NCBI RefSeq assembly: GCF_000467125.1 | Contig: NZ_BATJ01000018.1 | Span: 62,001-126,000 of the forward strand | Source of the DNA: Vibrio proteolyticus NBRC 13287 | GTDB taxonomy: Bacteria; Pseudomonadota; Gammaproteobacteria; Enterobacterales; Vibrionaceae | Direction of reading: 5' to 3' | DNA: 64,000 bases | Shown: positions 25,031 to 34,528 of the stretch, one piece after another | Position numbering within the stretch: the first letter of the stretch is position 1 | Layout of the letters: each line of letters begins with the position of its first letter | Translations under genes and position numbers: made by a program | The notes under the pieces: model-generated | What the model was told of the DNA's origin: nothing | The model's database searches: none | What the model saw: only the letters and a program-made list of their open reading frames with translations

Positions 25031-26590
25031 ATGAGTAACCAAGCTGTAAATCAGGCGCCATCTCAGAAGCCGAGTGGGATGGATCGCTTTCTCAACTTTA
25101 TCGAACGGGCTGGTAATAAGATCCCTGACCCGGCGATTCTGTTCTTCTGGGCACTGGTCATTGTCTGGGTTTCGTCCGCCCTTTTGTCAAATGTTACATT
25201 TGACCTTATCAACCCTCGAACCGGCGAAGCACTACAGGTTAACAACCTCCTGACCGGTCAGGCACTGGCCAGTTTTCTGGCCAATATGGTCTCAACCTTT
25301 ACTGGCTTCGCCCCGCTTGGGATCGTGCTGGTCGCGATGCTCGGGGTCGGTGTGGCAGATTCGTCCGGCTTTATTACCACCGGGCTGAAAAAAATGCTCA
25401 ACTTCACGCCGGCCAGATTGCTGACACCTATGTTGATTCTGGTGGCGATTGTGTCCCACACCGCGGCGGATGCCGGGTATGTGTTGGTTATTCCATTGGG
25501 CGGGATCATTTTCCATGCCGCTGGCCGTCACCCTCTGGCGGGTATTGCTGCGGCATTTGCTGGCGTTTCAGGCGGTTTCTCCGCGAACTTCATTCCTTCA
25601 GGAATCGATCCCTTGCTGGCGGGGTTCACCCAGACGGCGGCGCAAGTGCTGGATCCCGACTACGTAGTGAACCCGCTGGCGAATATTTTCTTCACCGGGT
25701 TGTCGTCGGTGATCATTGTGGCAATCGGCTGGTACGTGACGGAAAAAATTATTGAACCCCGTTTGCGTCAGATGCCTGTGGATGAAGATGCTGAAGCGGC
25801 CCCAGATCTCGGTTCATTTAGCGCAACGGAGTCCAAGGCATTTCGCTACGCTGGCTGGGCGATGTTGGCTGGTATTGCACTGCTGATTTTTGCTGTGTTG
25901 CCAGAAGACTCCGCCTTGCGTTCGTCGGAAGGGGAAATCACCGCATTTTCCGCACCGCTGATGAAGTCGATTGTGCCACTGATCTTCATTCTGTTTATCA
26001 TTCCGGGCATCGTTTACGGCCGTGTAGCCGGCACGTTCAAGAGCAGCAATGATGTGATTAAAGCCATGTCTGATACCATGTCGACCATGGGCGCGTACAT
26101 TGTGATGTCGTTTTTTTGTGCCCAGTTCCTGGCCGCTTTTGGTCAGTCTAACATCGGTACTATGCTGGCGCTGTATGGTGCTGAGGGACTGAAAGCATTG
26201 AACTTACCGGGACAGGCTACCATCATCGGTATGATTCTGCTGACGGCGGCAGTGAACCTGTTGGTCGGCTCTGCATCGGCAAAATGGGCGCTGATTGGCC
26301 CGATTTTGGTGCCAATGCTGATGGCTGTGGGGATTTCGCCGGAACTGTCACAAGCAGCGTATCGAGTGGGAGATTCCGTGTCGAACATCATTTCACCACT
26401 GATGGTATTCTTCCCGCTGGTGGTGGTGTACTGCCAACGTTATGTAAAGTCGACCGGCATTGGTACGCTGGCATCGCTGATGATGCCGTTTTCTATCGCG
26501 ATGCTTATCGGGTGGTCGATATTCCTGCTGGCGTACTGGGGGCTGAGTATTCCACTTGGTATCCAGGCACCGTACACCTACTCTATGTAA
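25031..26590 (+). CDS. AbgT-family transporter (copy 1)
   Basis: This 519-residue membrane protein has about 11-12 helices. AbgT hallmarks are GFAPLGIVLVAMLGVGVAD, the AAAFAGVSGGFSANF repeat and VGSASAKWALIGPILVPM. AbgT proteins import p-aminobenzoyl-glutamate in E. coli, while related members in other bacteria were reported to expel sulphonamides; the substrate here is open. A second paralogue lies at 38530-40116. TGGAG precedes the ATG. Confidence 0.93.
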   Translation: MSNQAVNQAPSQKPSGMDRFLNFIERAGNKIPDPAILFFWALVIVWVSSALLSNVTFDLINPRTGEALQVNNLLTGQALASFLANMVSTFTGFAPLGIVLVAMLGVGVADSSGFITTGLKKMLNFTPARLLTPMLILVAIVSHTAADAGYVLVIPLGGIIFHAAGRHPLAGIAAAFAGVSGGFSANFIPSGIDPLLAGFTQTAAQVLDPDYVVNPLANIFFTGLSSVIIVAIGWYVTEKIIEPRLRQMPVDEDAEAAPDLGSFSATESKAFRYAGWAMLAGIALLIFAVLPEDSALRSSEGEITAFSAPLMKSIVPLIFILFIIPGIVYGRVAGTFKSSNDVIKAMSDTMSTMGAYIVMSFFCAQFLAAFGQSNIGTMLALYGAEGLKALNLPGQATIIGMILLTAAVNLLVGSASAKWALIGPILVPMLMAVGISPELSQAAYRVGDSVSNIISPLMVFFPLVVVYCQRYVKSTGIGTLASLMMPFSIAMLIGWSIFLLAYWGLSIPLGIQAPYTYSM

Positions 26591-26604
26591 AGTCGTTGCC
26601 GAAG

Positions 26605-26634
26605 AAAAAACGCAGGCCTTTGCCTGCGTTTTTT
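26605..26634 (+). terminator. Intrinsic terminator of AbgT copy 1
   Basis: 13-bp stem AAAAAACGCAGGC / GCCTGCGTTTTTT with a 4-nt loop and T-run. Confidence 0.93.
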
Positions 26635-26729
26635 ATTGGAGTGGGCGGCTTATCCGGTGACTATCCTCGTCAACGACTTACCGTTATAATTTTGTCAGTG
26701 TTGTTATTAATCTCTTTGTCGGAGCTACT

Positions 26730-27245
26730 GTGTCGCAATCCCCGTTTTCCCCTCAAGATGAACATTTCATGCGCCGTGCGATAGAGCTGGCACGTCAGGC
26801 GGAAGCCGAAGGGGAAGTGCCGGTCGGAGCGGTGCTGGTGAAAGACGGCCAGGTGATCGCGGAAGGATGGAACCGTTCTATTTGCAGTCATGACGCGACA
26901 GCGCATGCGGAAATTCAAACGCTGCGTCAGGCGGGTCAGGTGCTGCAGAACTATCGTCTGCTGGATACCACGCTGTACGTAACTCTGGAACCTTGCCCTA
27001 TGTGTGCGGGCGCTCTGTTGCACAGCCGGGTGAAAAGAGTGGTGTATGGTGCGCCGGATCTGAAAGCCGGAGCTGCCGGAACTGTGTTGGATCTGTTTGC
27101 CAGTCAGGCTGCGTATCACTACGCCGATGTGGAGTCTGGTTTGTTGGAGCAGGAGTGTCGCGAGCAGCTTCAGGCGTTTTTTAAGCGTCGCCGTAAAGAA
27201 ATCAAAGCACTGAAACAAGCGAATAAGGCAGCAGGAGAAGAGTAA
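26730..27245 (+). CDS. tadA: tRNA-specific adenosine deaminase TadA
   Basis: This 171-residue enzyme deaminates adenosine 34 of tRNA-Arg(ACG) to inosine. Zinc and catalytic motifs are HAEIQTL and EPCPMCAGALLHSR. The GTG start at 26730 follows CGGAG. The lysine/arginine-rich C-terminal helix (FFKRRRKEIKALKQ) is typical of the bacterial enzyme. It is convergent with the small basic gene at 27293. Confidence 0.96.
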   Translation: MSQSPFSPQDEHFMRRAIELARQAEAEGEVPVGAVLVKDGQVIAEGWNRSICSHDATAHAEIQTLRQAGQVLQNYRLLDTTLYVTLEPCPMCAGALLHSRVKRVVYGAPDLKAGAAGTVLDLFASQAAYHYADVESGLLEQECREQLQAFFKRRRKEIKALKQANKAAGEE

Positions 27246-27292
27246 GACCAGACAGCAAACACCCGCCGAGGCAGATGTCTGCTCATTGATGA

Positions 27293-27427
27293 TCAGGCCA
27301 TGCAGGCTTGCATGAAAGCGCGGTTACGCCAGATGATTTTCTTTTTGTTGTTGGCCAACATACGTTTACGACGATTGGTCGCAACGGTTTTATACAGGCG
27401 TTTCGATTGCATTTTACGTTTCAGCAT
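27293..27427 (-). CDS. Small, very basic 44-residue protein
   Basis: ATG 27427 is preceded by an AGGGGGGTGG Shine-Dalgarno run and the frame ends at TGA 27295-27293. The product begins MLKRKMQSKRLYKTV and carries 15 lysine/arginine among 44 residues, no acidic residue, and a single tryptophan near the middle (KKKIIWRNRAF). Its composition resembles small ribosomal or RNA-binding proteins, but I do not recognise a family. A leader hairpin (27451-27472) lies just upstream. Location between tadA and mltF corresponds to a hypothetical gene in V. cholerae, as far as I recall. Confidence 0.7.
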   Translation of the reverse strand: MLKRKMQSKRLYKTVATNRRKRMLANNKKKIIWRNRAFMQACMA

Positions 27428-27450
27428 AAAACCACCCCCCTAGTAAAATC

Positions 27451-27472
27451 CGTCACCTCTGTATGGGTGACG
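27451..27472 (-). promoter_or_regulatory. Leader hairpin upstream of the 44-residue gene
   Basis: CGTCACC / GGTGACG with an 8-nt loop lies about 25 nt before the start codon and next to its strong ribosome site; it may tune translation. Confidence 0.4.
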
Positions 27473-27584
27473 TGCTTGGTTGATATTCAAAATACCGTTA
27501 TAACTGTCCAATATGACTGAACGATGAAACTCAGCAAGAATCTGAATTTGGCTAATATGTATGGCTTTTTCGCCTAAAAATCAA

Positions 27585-27613
27585 GAGGGCAGCGCGATAT
27601 TCGCGCTGCCCTC
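27585..27613 (-). terminator. Terminator of mltF
   Basis: 12-bp GC-rich stem GAGGGCAGCGCG / CGCGCTGCCCTC with a 5-nt loop; on the minus strand it is followed by TTGATTTTT. Confidence 0.8.
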
Positions 27614-27634
27614 GGCGTTTAGGTGAGGTTGCAA

Positions 27635-29203
27635 TTACGGCGTGTCAATACCGGTGCCGGCGGCCGATTGGGCAGGATTCGGCGCGGTGTCTACGGCTGA
27701 GCTCTGCGTCTCTGGCTCACTGATGATATCTGGCAGCTCGTCTTCCGGCGCGGCGATCACGGCCAGATCATTGATGTCTGCATCGGCATCATTGGCCGTT
27801 TGCTGCTCCACATGGCCGATGATGCTTTGATAGTAGCGGCGGATGTTTTCCACGTAATTCTTAGCCTCGTCACCCCGGGCATAGCCATAACGGGTTTGAC
27901 TGAAATAGCGTTTTTGGCGCAGCAGTGGCAGACGATCTTTTACGTCATTCCAGGCATCCGGGTTTGCTCCCTGCTTTTTGGTCAGGCGGCGAGCATCCAT
28001 CATATGGCCGTAGCCTACGTTGTAGGACGCCAATGCAAACCAGATCTTTTCATGTTCGTTGATGCTGTCCGGGACCCGTTCGACCATTCGGCGTAAATAT
28101 TCCACGCCGCCCAGCACAGATTGCTCAGGATCCAGTCGGTCCTGCACGCCAACGCTTTTGGCGGTGGGCAGGGTTAGCATCATCATGCCGCGTACACCAG
28201 TGGGTGATTTCGCGGTTGGATTCCAGTGGGATTCCTGATACGCCAACGCGGCAATCAACCGCCAGTCAAACTCTTTAGAGTATTTTTTAAACAGTGGTGA
28301 CCATTTGGGCAGCTTGTCATCCAGCGCGCGGATAAATGCACGGGTATCAACGTAATCGAAGCTGCCGACGTGACCAATGTATTTCTCTTCCAGATTGGCC
28401 AGATGGCCAGACTGTTTCAGGTTGCCAAAGAATTCGATCATCAGCGCATAGAGACTTTCATCTTCTGAGCGACGAATAAACCAGGAGATCGGTTGATCTT
28501 CGGTCAGTTCAAACGCCAGTGCTAAATCCGGATAAACACGTTGCGACAACGAGACTTCAATGGAGTCGGCCACAGTAAAGCGTATTTTACCATCGGAGAC
28601 TTTTTTCAACTGATCGTTGACGTCTGAGTTGGTGTCAATCTGATAGCGAAATTGCGGATACTGGCGCTGAATGTCCGTCAGAGTCTTTTTGAAGTGGGAG
28701 TCATTGACGATCTCAATCACAGGTCTGTCGTTGGTGTCATCGCTGAGCGTATTTTGTCGGTTGACCAGCTGTTTTACCGAGCGTGGGCGCCATTGACCTT
28801 TTTTATACACCAACTGTTGGCTGACGTAGTAGTAGGCAGGGCCAGCACGAAAACGTGACAGGCGCTCTTCGGACTGGGACAGACCTGCGGCGATCAGATC
28901 GATTTCACCACGTTCCAGCGCCGGGTAGAGGCTGGAGATACGGTACGCGGGTTTCATCTCGAGTTTGACGCCCAACTCATTTGCGAATTCACGCGCCAGT
29001 TCGTAGTCCAGGCCTGCCGGGCCATCCGGACCAATGTAATAGGAGAGCTGGTTGTTGAGCGTACCGACTCGCAGAACGCCGCGCTCGCGGATCTGGTCCA
29101 GTTCACTTTTGGGCTCAGACTCAATCTGGCATCCCTGGAGAAAAAGGGCGAGCAAGAACAGCGTCAGGGCGCGGTAGAGTCGTCGCATATAGTTATAATT
29201 CAT
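27635..29203 (-). CDS. mltF: Membrane-bound lytic murein transglycosylase F
   Basis: This 522-residue outer-membrane lipoprotein cleaves peptidoglycan to 1,6-anhydromuropeptides. A lipoprotein signal ends in the lipobox LQGC. The first half is a family-3 solute-binding-like regulatory domain (RGVLRVGTLNNQLSYYIGPD). The second half is an SLT domain with the catalytic glutamate in YQESHWNP and the ASYNVGYGHM motif. The tail is acidic and variable. It is divergent from purL. Confidence 0.95.
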   Translation of the reverse strand: MNYNYMRRLYRALTLFLLALFLQGCQIESEPKSELDQIRERGVLRVGTLNNQLSYYIGPDGPAGLDYELAREFANELGVKLEMKPAYRISSLYPALERGEIDLIAAGLSQSEERLSRFRAGPAYYYVSQQLVYKKGQWRPRSVKQLVNRQNTLSDDTNDRPVIEIVNDSHFKKTLTDIQRQYPQFRYQIDTNSDVNDQLKKVSDGKIRFTVADSIEVSLSQRVYPDLALAFELTEDQPISWFIRRSEDESLYALMIEFFGNLKQSGHLANLEEKYIGHVGSFDYVDTRAFIRALDDKLPKWSPLFKKYSKEFDWRLIAALAYQESHWNPTAKSPTGVRGMMMLTLPTAKSVGVQDRLDPEQSVLGGVEYLRRMVERVPDSINEHEKIWFALASYNVGYGHMMDARRLTKKQGANPDAWNDVKDRLPLLRQKRYFSQTRYGYARGDEAKNYVENIRRYYQSIIGHVEQQTANDADADINDLAVIAAPEDELPDIISEPETQSSAVDTAPNPAQSAAGTGIDTP

Positions 29204-29372
29204 GAATGATAAATCTCGTACTTCCGGTGCGGCTCAAAGAACCAGTGTTCATTTGAGTTCCGACATTTATATCAAAGAGGCATAAGTTGGCAAAGTCCGG
29301 TAAGGTAAAGATTTGTCGATCTGCGTTCAATGCTGCCAATTTTGGCCTAATTCAAAAATGACAAAAAAAGTG

Positions 29373-29388
29373 ACGCAAACGGTTGCTT
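29373..29388 (+). promoter_or_regulatory. PurR operator of purL
   Basis: ACGCAAACGGTTGCTT fits the PurR consensus (ANGCAANCGNTTNCNT). It lies just upstream of the purL -35 element, as expected for purine repression. Confidence 0.8.
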
Positions 29389-29394
29389 TTGGTG

Positions 29395-29423
29395 TTACAT
29401 CACAAAAACAATTCCTATATAAT
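29395..29423 (+). promoter_or_regulatory. Sigma-70 promoter of purL
   Basis: TTACAT at 29395-29400, 17-bp spacer and a perfect TATAAT at 29418-29423, about 100 bp before the purL start. Confidence 0.7.
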
Positions 29424-29529
29424 GCGCTCGCAAAGGAGAGGTGAAATCGGTATAAGTTCTGGGTTTTATTGTAACTTGCTGAATTTATTCCAATATTACC
29501 TTAATCACTTGCATAAGAGACCTAAGCAC

Positions 29530-32500
29530 ATGAGAATTTTGCGTGGCTCCCCAGCTCTTTCTGAGTTTCGTGTCAGTAAATTACTGGAACTTTGTCATGA
29601 ACAAGCTCTGCCGGTAACCGGTATTTACGCAGAGTTTATGCACTTTGCTGATCTGACCGCTGATCTGGATGCACCTGAGTTAGAGAAATTAGAAAAACTT
29701 CTGACGTACGGTCCAACGATCGAAGAGCACGAGCCTCAAGGTCTTTTGCTTTTGGTGACTCCGCGTCCGGGTACTATCTCACCTTGGTCTTCAAAATCCA
29801 CCGACATTGCAAAAAACTGTGGTCTGAGCAAAGTGAAGCGCCTTGAGCGCGGCACCGCTTATTACGTAGAATCTTCGACAACGCTATCGGACGCGCAAGT
29901 GGATGCGGTAAAAGCGCTTATCCACGATCGTATGATGGAAACTGTGTTCACGGAACTTGAAGCCGCGTCAGCACTGTTTACGGTCGCAGAGCCTAAGCCT
30001 GTCGCGCACGTTGATATCTTAGCGGGTGGTCGTGTTGCACTTGAAGAAGCAAACGTTTCCCTAGGTTTGGCGCTCGCAGAAGATGAAATTGATTACTTAG
30101 TCGAGAACTTTACTAAGCTAGGTCGTAACCCTAACGACATCGAGCTGATGATGTTTGCTCAGGCGAACTCAGAGCACTGTCGTCATAAAATCTTTAATGC
30201 AGACTGGACTATCGATGGCGTAGACCAAGAAAAGTCGCTGTTTAAGATGATCAAAAACACATTCGAAACGACACCAGACCACGTTCTGTCTGCTTACAAA
30301 GATAACGCAGCAGTAATGACCGGTTCGAAAGTGGGTCGTTTCTTCCCTGACCCTAAATCTCGTCAATACACTTACCACCATGAAGATGCACACATCTTAA
30401 TGAAGGTAGAGACGCACAACCACCCAACGGCAATTTCTCCATGGCCGGGGGCATCAACCGGTTCTGGCGGTGAAATCCGTGACGAAGGCGCGACCGGTAT
30501 CGGTGGTAAACCCAAAGCGGGTTTGGTTGGTTTCACCACATCTAACTTACGTATTCCTGGTTTTGAACAGCCTTGGGAAACCGACTTCGGTAAGCCGGGT
30601 CGTATCGTAAACGCATTAGATATCATGCTGGAAGGCCCTCTGGGCGGCGCGGCATTCAACAACGAATTTGGTCGTCCAAACCTATTGGGTTACTTCCGTA
30701 CTTACGAAGAAAAAGTGACCTCTCACGCGGGTGAAGAGGTGCGTGGTTACCACAAACCAATCATGATCGCGGGCGGTATGGGTAACATCCGTGACGAGCA
30801 CGTACAAAAGAAAGAGATCCCAGTAGGTGCGAGCCTAATCGTACTTGGTGGTCCGGCAATGAACATCGGTCTTGGTGGTGGCGCTGCGTCTTCAATGGCG
30901 TCAGGTCAGTCAGCAGAAGATCTGGACTTTGCTTCAGTACAACGTGAAAACCCAGAGATGGAGCGTCGTTGTCAGGAAGTGATCGACCGTTGTTGGCAGC
31001 TAGGTGAAGACAACCCAATCGCCTTTATCCACGATGTGGGCGCGGGCGGTATCTCGAACGCACTACCTGAGCTTTGTGACGACGGTGAGCGTGGCGGCAA
31101 GTTCCAGCTACGTGATGTACCAAATGATGAATTGAGCATGAGCCCACTGGAAATCTGGTGTAACGAATCTCAGGAACGTTACGTTCTTGCCGTCGCGCCA
31201 GAAAACATGCAAGCATTCGATGCCATCTGTAAGCGTGAACGTGCACCTTACGCTGTGGTCGGTGTGGCAACAGAAGAGCGTCATCTGACACTAGAAGACT
31301 CACACTTCGACAACACGCCAATTGATATGCCAATGGATATCCTGCTTGGTAAAACACCGAAGATGCACCGTGAAGCGACGACGTTGAAAGTCGATAGCCC
31401 AGCGATTGCACGCGATGGTATTGAAATTAACGAAGCGGCAGAGCGCGTACTGCGTCTACCAACGGTTGCTGAGAAAACCTTCCTGATTACAATCGGTGAC
31501 CGCTCAGTAACGGGGCTAGTGGCCCGTGACCAGATGGTTGGTCCTTGGCAGGTGCCTGTCGCGAACTGTGCGGTTACGGCGGCAAGTTACGACACCTACC
31601 ACGGCGAAGCAATGTCGATGGGTGAGCGCACGCCGGTTGCGTTACTCGACTTCGGCGCATCGGCTCGTTTGGCGGTAGGTGAGTCACTGACTAACATCGC
31701 GGCGACAGACATCGGCGATATCAAACGTATCAAACTGTCGGCGAACTGGATGTCTCCAGCGGGTCACCCGGGCGAAGATGCGGGTCTTTACGAAGCAGTG
31801 AAAGCGGTCGGTGAAGAGTTGTGTCCGGCGCTGGGTTTGACTATCCCGGTTGGTAAAGACTCCATGTCGATGAAGACCAAGTGGGAAGAGAATGGCGAAA
31901 GCAAAGAAGTCACTTCACCGTTATCGTTGGTTATCACTGCGTTTGGCCGTGTTGAAGACGTACGTAAGACCGTAACGCCTCAGCTTCGTACCGACAAAGG
32001 TGAAACGTCGCTGGTGCTGGTTGATCTGGGCAACGGTAAGAACCGTCTTGGCGCTACCGCATTGGCGCAGGTGTACAAGCAACTGGGGGACAAACCCGCT
32101 GACGTCGACAACGCAGAGCAACTGAAAGGTTTCTTCGATGCGATGCAAAAACTGGTGCGAGCCGACAAACTGCTGGCTTACCACGACAAAGGCGATGGCG
32201 GCTTGCTCGTCACGCTCGCAGAAATGGCTTTTGCGGGTCACTGCGGTGTGAAAGCCAACATTGCTGAGCTAGGCGAAGATACGCTGGCGGCGCTATTTAA
32301 CGAAGAACTTGGTGCGGTTGTTCAGGTTAAGAACGACAACTTGGATTCAGTGCTGTCTACGCTAGCGGCAAACGGCTTAGAATCATGCTCACATGTGATT
32401 GGTTCCGTTGATGCTTCAGACCGCTTTGTTATCACCTCTGGTGATGCCGTCGTACTTGAGCGTTCACGTACCGAGTTACGTGTTATCTGGGCAGAAACGA

Positions 32501-33423
32501 CGCATAAAATGCAGGCACTGCGTGATAATCCAGCGTGCGCCGACCAGGAATTTGAAGCGAAGAAAGATAATTCGGATCCGGGTCTGAACGTCTCACTTAG
32601 CTTTGATGTCAACGAAGATATCGCCGCGCCGTACATTGTTAAAGGTGCGAAACCTAAGATGGCGATTCTGCGCGAGCAGGGCGTGAACTCTCACGTTGAA
32701 ATGGCGGCAGCGTTTGACCGTGCGGGCTTCGAAGCAACCGATATCCACATGAGTGACATTCTAACAGGTCAGGCGGCACTGGATGAGTATCAGGGGCTGG
32801 TGGCTTGCGGTGGTTTCTCTTATGGTGACGTACTCGGTGCAGGGGAAGGGTGGGCGAAGTCTATCCTGTTTAACGCCCAAGCGCGTGAGCAATTCCAAGC
32901 CTTCTTCAACCGTGAAGAGACGTTCTCTCTCGGGGTGTGTAACGGTTGTCAGATGTTGTCGAACCTAAAAGAACTGATCCCAGGAGCGGAGCTGTGGCCA
33001 CGTTTTGTTCGCAACGAATCGGAACGTTTTGAAGCGCGCTTTAGCCTGGTTGAAGTGCAGAAATCGGATTCTGTCTTCTTTGATGGTATGGCGGGATCTC
33101 GTATGCCTATTGCGGTTTCTCACGGTGAAGGCCGCGTGGAAGTGCGTGGTGGTGAGCACCTAAACGCCATTGAAGCATCCGGTACTGTCGCGCTGCGTTA
33201 CGTTGATAATAACGGTAACCCAACACAGCAATATCCGAATAACCCGAATGGTTCACCAAATGCGATTACTGGCCTGACAACCGCAGACGGCCGCGTGACC
33301 ATCATGATGCCGCACCCTGAGCGGGTATTCCGCACAGTGGCGAATTCCTGGGCGCCGGAAGGCTGGGGTGAAAATGGCGCTTGGATGCGTATGTTCCAGA
33401 ATGCACGTAAAAACATGGGTTAA
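29530..33423 (+). CDS. purL: Phosphoribosylformylglycinamidine synthase
   Basis: This 1297-residue single-chain FGAM synthase makes FGAM from FGAR, glutamine and ATP, the fourth step of purine synthesis. It starts MRILRGSPALSEFRV; the upstream in-frame extension from 29383 overlaps the promoter. The FGAM synthetase domains are followed by a class I glutamine amidotransferase with the nucleophile in LGVCNGCQML and a C-terminal His/Glu pair in MMPHPERVF. Length matches the E. coli enzyme. Regulation by PurR is indicated upstream. Confidence 0.98.
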   Translation: MRILRGSPALSEFRVSKLLELCHEQALPVTGIYAEFMHFADLTADLDAPELEKLEKLLTYGPTIEEHEPQGLLLLVTPRPGTISPWSSKSTDIAKNCGLSKVKRLERGTAYYVESSTTLSDAQVDAVKALIHDRMMETVFTELEAASALFTVAEPKPVAHVDILAGGRVALEEANVSLGLALAEDEIDYLVENFTKLGRNPNDIELMMFAQANSEHCRHKIFNADWTIDGVDQEKSLFKMIKNTFETTPDHVLSAYKDNAAVMTGSKVGRFFPDPKSRQYTYHHEDAHILMKVETHNHPTAISPWPGASTGSGGEIRDEGATGIGGKPKAGLVGFTTSNLRIPGFEQPWETDFGKPGRIVNALDIMLEGPLGGAAFNNEFGRPNLLGYFRTYEEKVTSHAGEEVRGYHKPIMIAGGMGNIRDEHVQKKEIPVGASLIVLGGPAMNIGLGGGAASSMASGQSAEDLDFASVQRENPEMERRCQEVIDRCWQLGEDNPIAFIHDVGAGGISNALPELCDDGERGGKFQLRDVPNDELSMSPLEIWCNESQERYVLAVAPENMQAFDAICKRERAPYAVVGVATEERHLTLEDSHFDNTPIDMPMDILLGKTPKMHREATTLKVDSPAIARDGIEINEAAERVLRLPTVAEKTFLITIGDRSVTGLVARDQMVGPWQVPVANCAVTAASYDTYHGEAMSMGERTPVALLDFGASARLAVGESLTNIAATDIGDIKRIKLSANWMSPAGHPGEDAGLYEAVKAVGEELCPALGLTIPVGKDSMSMKTKWEENGESKEVTSPLSLVITAFGRVEDVRKTVTPQLRTDKGETSLVLVDLGNGKNRLGATALAQVYKQLGDKPADVDNAEQLKGFFDAMQKLVRADKLLAYHDKGDGGLLVTLAEMAFAGHCGVKANIAELGEDTLAALFNEELGAVVQVKNDNLDSVLSTLAANGLESCSHVIGSVDASDRFVITSGDAVVLERSRTELRVIWAETTHKMQALRDNPACADQEFEAKKDNSDPGLNVSLSFDVNEDIAAPYIVKGAKPKMAILREQGVNSHVEMAAAFDRAGFEATDIHMSDILTGQAALDEYQGLVACGGFSYGDVLGAGEGWAKSILFNAQAREQFQAFFNREETFSLGVCNGCQMLSNLKELIPGAELWPRFVRNESERFEARFSLVEVQKSDSVFFDGMAGSRMPIAVSHGEGRVEVRGGEHLNAIEASGTVALRYVDNNGNPTQQYPNNPNGSPNAITGLTTADGRVTIMMPHPERVFRTVANSWAPEGWGENGAWMRMFQNARKNMG

Positions 33424-33449
33424 GTTTGATTGTTTTCACCATATTAATC

Positions 33450-33477
33450 GCGCAGGTCTGTTGGCCTGCGCTTTTTT
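33450..33477 (+). terminator. Intrinsic terminator of purL
   Basis: GCGCAGG / CCTGCGC with an 8-nt loop followed by TTTTTT. Confidence 0.85.
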
Positions 33478-33665
33478 ATGGATCTTGGCCGTCGGGAGCC
33501 GCTGCGTTTCGTGCCGGGCAAAAAATAGTTACAGCCAAAGGCGAACTTTTATGCTCTAATACCGCGCTATTCGGACCCGGAGATGGTGCTGTATGGAATT
33601 TAAGCTTTGCAGAGGTGGATGTCTCCTGCGGGGCTATGTCTACGTTATCCTTTAGGAAAATGACA

Positions 33666-33902
33666 ATGTCGAAAAGTAAGAAATTTGCTGTCCGCGTGAG
33701 TGAAAAACGTGGTGGCTGGTGCGCTGAAATCACCCGTCAGGTGACGTCTCGTAAAACCGTTGTGTCTAAACGCGAAACCGGTTTTGAGACAGAAGCACAG
33801 GCTCAGGCCTGGGGCGAGCAGGAGCTGGCCGGGTTCATCAAGAACCAGACTGAGCGCAACGCACGCAAATCTGCCCAGCGTAAAGCGCGCAGCGCCGACT
33901 AA
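33666..33902 (+). CDS. DUF3622-family small protein
   Basis: This 78-residue basic protein starts MSKSKKFAVRVSEKRGGWCA and ends in a lysine/arginine-rich helix. It matches the DUF3622 pattern common in Vibrio and related genera; its function is unknown. The open frame extends upstream almost to purL, but AGGA at 33653 and family length favour ATG 33666 (or 33660). Confidence 0.8.
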   Translation: MSKSKKFAVRVSEKRGGWCAEITRQVTSRKTVVSKRETGFETEAQAQAWGEQELAGFIKNQTERNARKSAQRKARSAD

Positions 33903-33949
33903 CGCCAGTGACGCAGTACGATGCCATGATTGAGCATTGCACGAAACAA

Positions 33950-33979
33950 AAAAGGTTGACGAGTGATCGTCAACCTTTT
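33950..33979. terminator. Bidirectional terminator after the DUF3622 gene
   Basis: 13-bp stem AAAAGGTTGACGA / TCGTCAACCTTTT with a GTGA loop, T-runs on both sides, between convergent genes. Confidence 0.9.
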
Positions 33980-33999
33980 GTTTTTCTGTCTCTGAGTGG

Positions 34000-34194
34000 T
34001 TATCGGAACTGACCCACTTCTGGCAAAAACTCAAAGCCTGCTTCAGCCAGTTTGGTTTCCAACTGCGTCTTATCAAGCTCAAAGTAGGCGACCAACTTAT
34101 CTAAATCGCCCGCAAAATCATCGCGCAGTTTCATGTTGATGATGCTCATCAACATGACAGGATCCATAGTGGCAAAGTTACTCAGGTTCATCAT
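34000..34194 (-). CDS. DUF4250-family small protein
   Basis: This 64-residue protein reads MMNLSNFATMDPVMLMSIIN then MKLRDDF, the DUF4250 pattern. Two adjacent ATG codons (34194 and 34191) could start it. The first overlaps the TGA of the upstream UPF0253 gene (ATGATGA), so translation is probably coupled. Function unknown; probably cytoplasmic. Confidence 0.8.
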   Translation of the reverse strand: MMNLSNFATMDPVMLMSIINMKLRDDFAGDLDKLVAYFELDKTQLETKLAEAGFEFLPEVGQFR

Positions 34195-34397
34195 TTATCC
34201 TCAAAGTCTGAAATCAGCAGATTGGCCGCGGCAAAGGCGGCTTTTTCACGGGTGTCCAGTGGCAGTGACTCATCCGCTGCAATCTCATTGAGTGCTTTCA
34301 CCGCGCAACTGATGGCTTGAGGGATATAAGCCTGATCACCACTGCCGATCTGCGCATAAAGCTCGCGCACCATTTCGCAGCAACCGTATACTTGCAT
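34191..34397 (-). CDS. yaeP: UPF0253 family protein (YaeP-like)
   Basis: The 68-residue product resembles E. coli YaeP through the central and C-terminal segments (QAISCAVKALNEIAAD, TREKAAFAAANLLISDF). AGGAAGA precedes the start. It forms a two-gene overlapping unit with the DUF4250 gene. Function unknown. Confidence 0.85.
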   Translation of the reverse strand: MQVYGCCEMVRELYAQIGSGDQAYIPQAISCAVKALNEIAADESLPLDTREKAAFAAANLLISDFEDK

Positions 34398-34503
34398 GTG
34401 TCGTCTTCCTATAAATGATAACTGCTCTCAAATATACACAGACGCGTTTTGAAATACAAAAGCAGAACTTGTCCTGGCGCAAGCCTAGGCTGGAAACGGT
34501 GAA

Positions 34504-34528
34504 AAATCCGCCTCAAATCAGCGGATTT
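34504..34528 (-). terminator. Terminator overlapping the stop of the yebE-like gene
   Basis: AAATCCGC / GCGGATTT with a 9-nt loop; on the minus strand it is followed by TTTTT. The stem includes the last sense codons of the gene. Confidence 0.7.

Noticed and set aside
27308..27520. 70-codon plus-strand ORF over the 44-residue gene
   Set aside because: Lacks a ribosome site, whereas the minus-strand gene has a strong one and a protein-like composition.
29383..29529. 49-codon N-terminal extension of PurL
   Set aside because: It overlaps the PurR box and TATAAT promoter; the family start is at 29530.
33426..33665. 80-codon extension upstream of the DUF3622 protein
   Set aside because: It covers the purL terminator and has no conserved sequence; AGGA before 33666 marks the real start.
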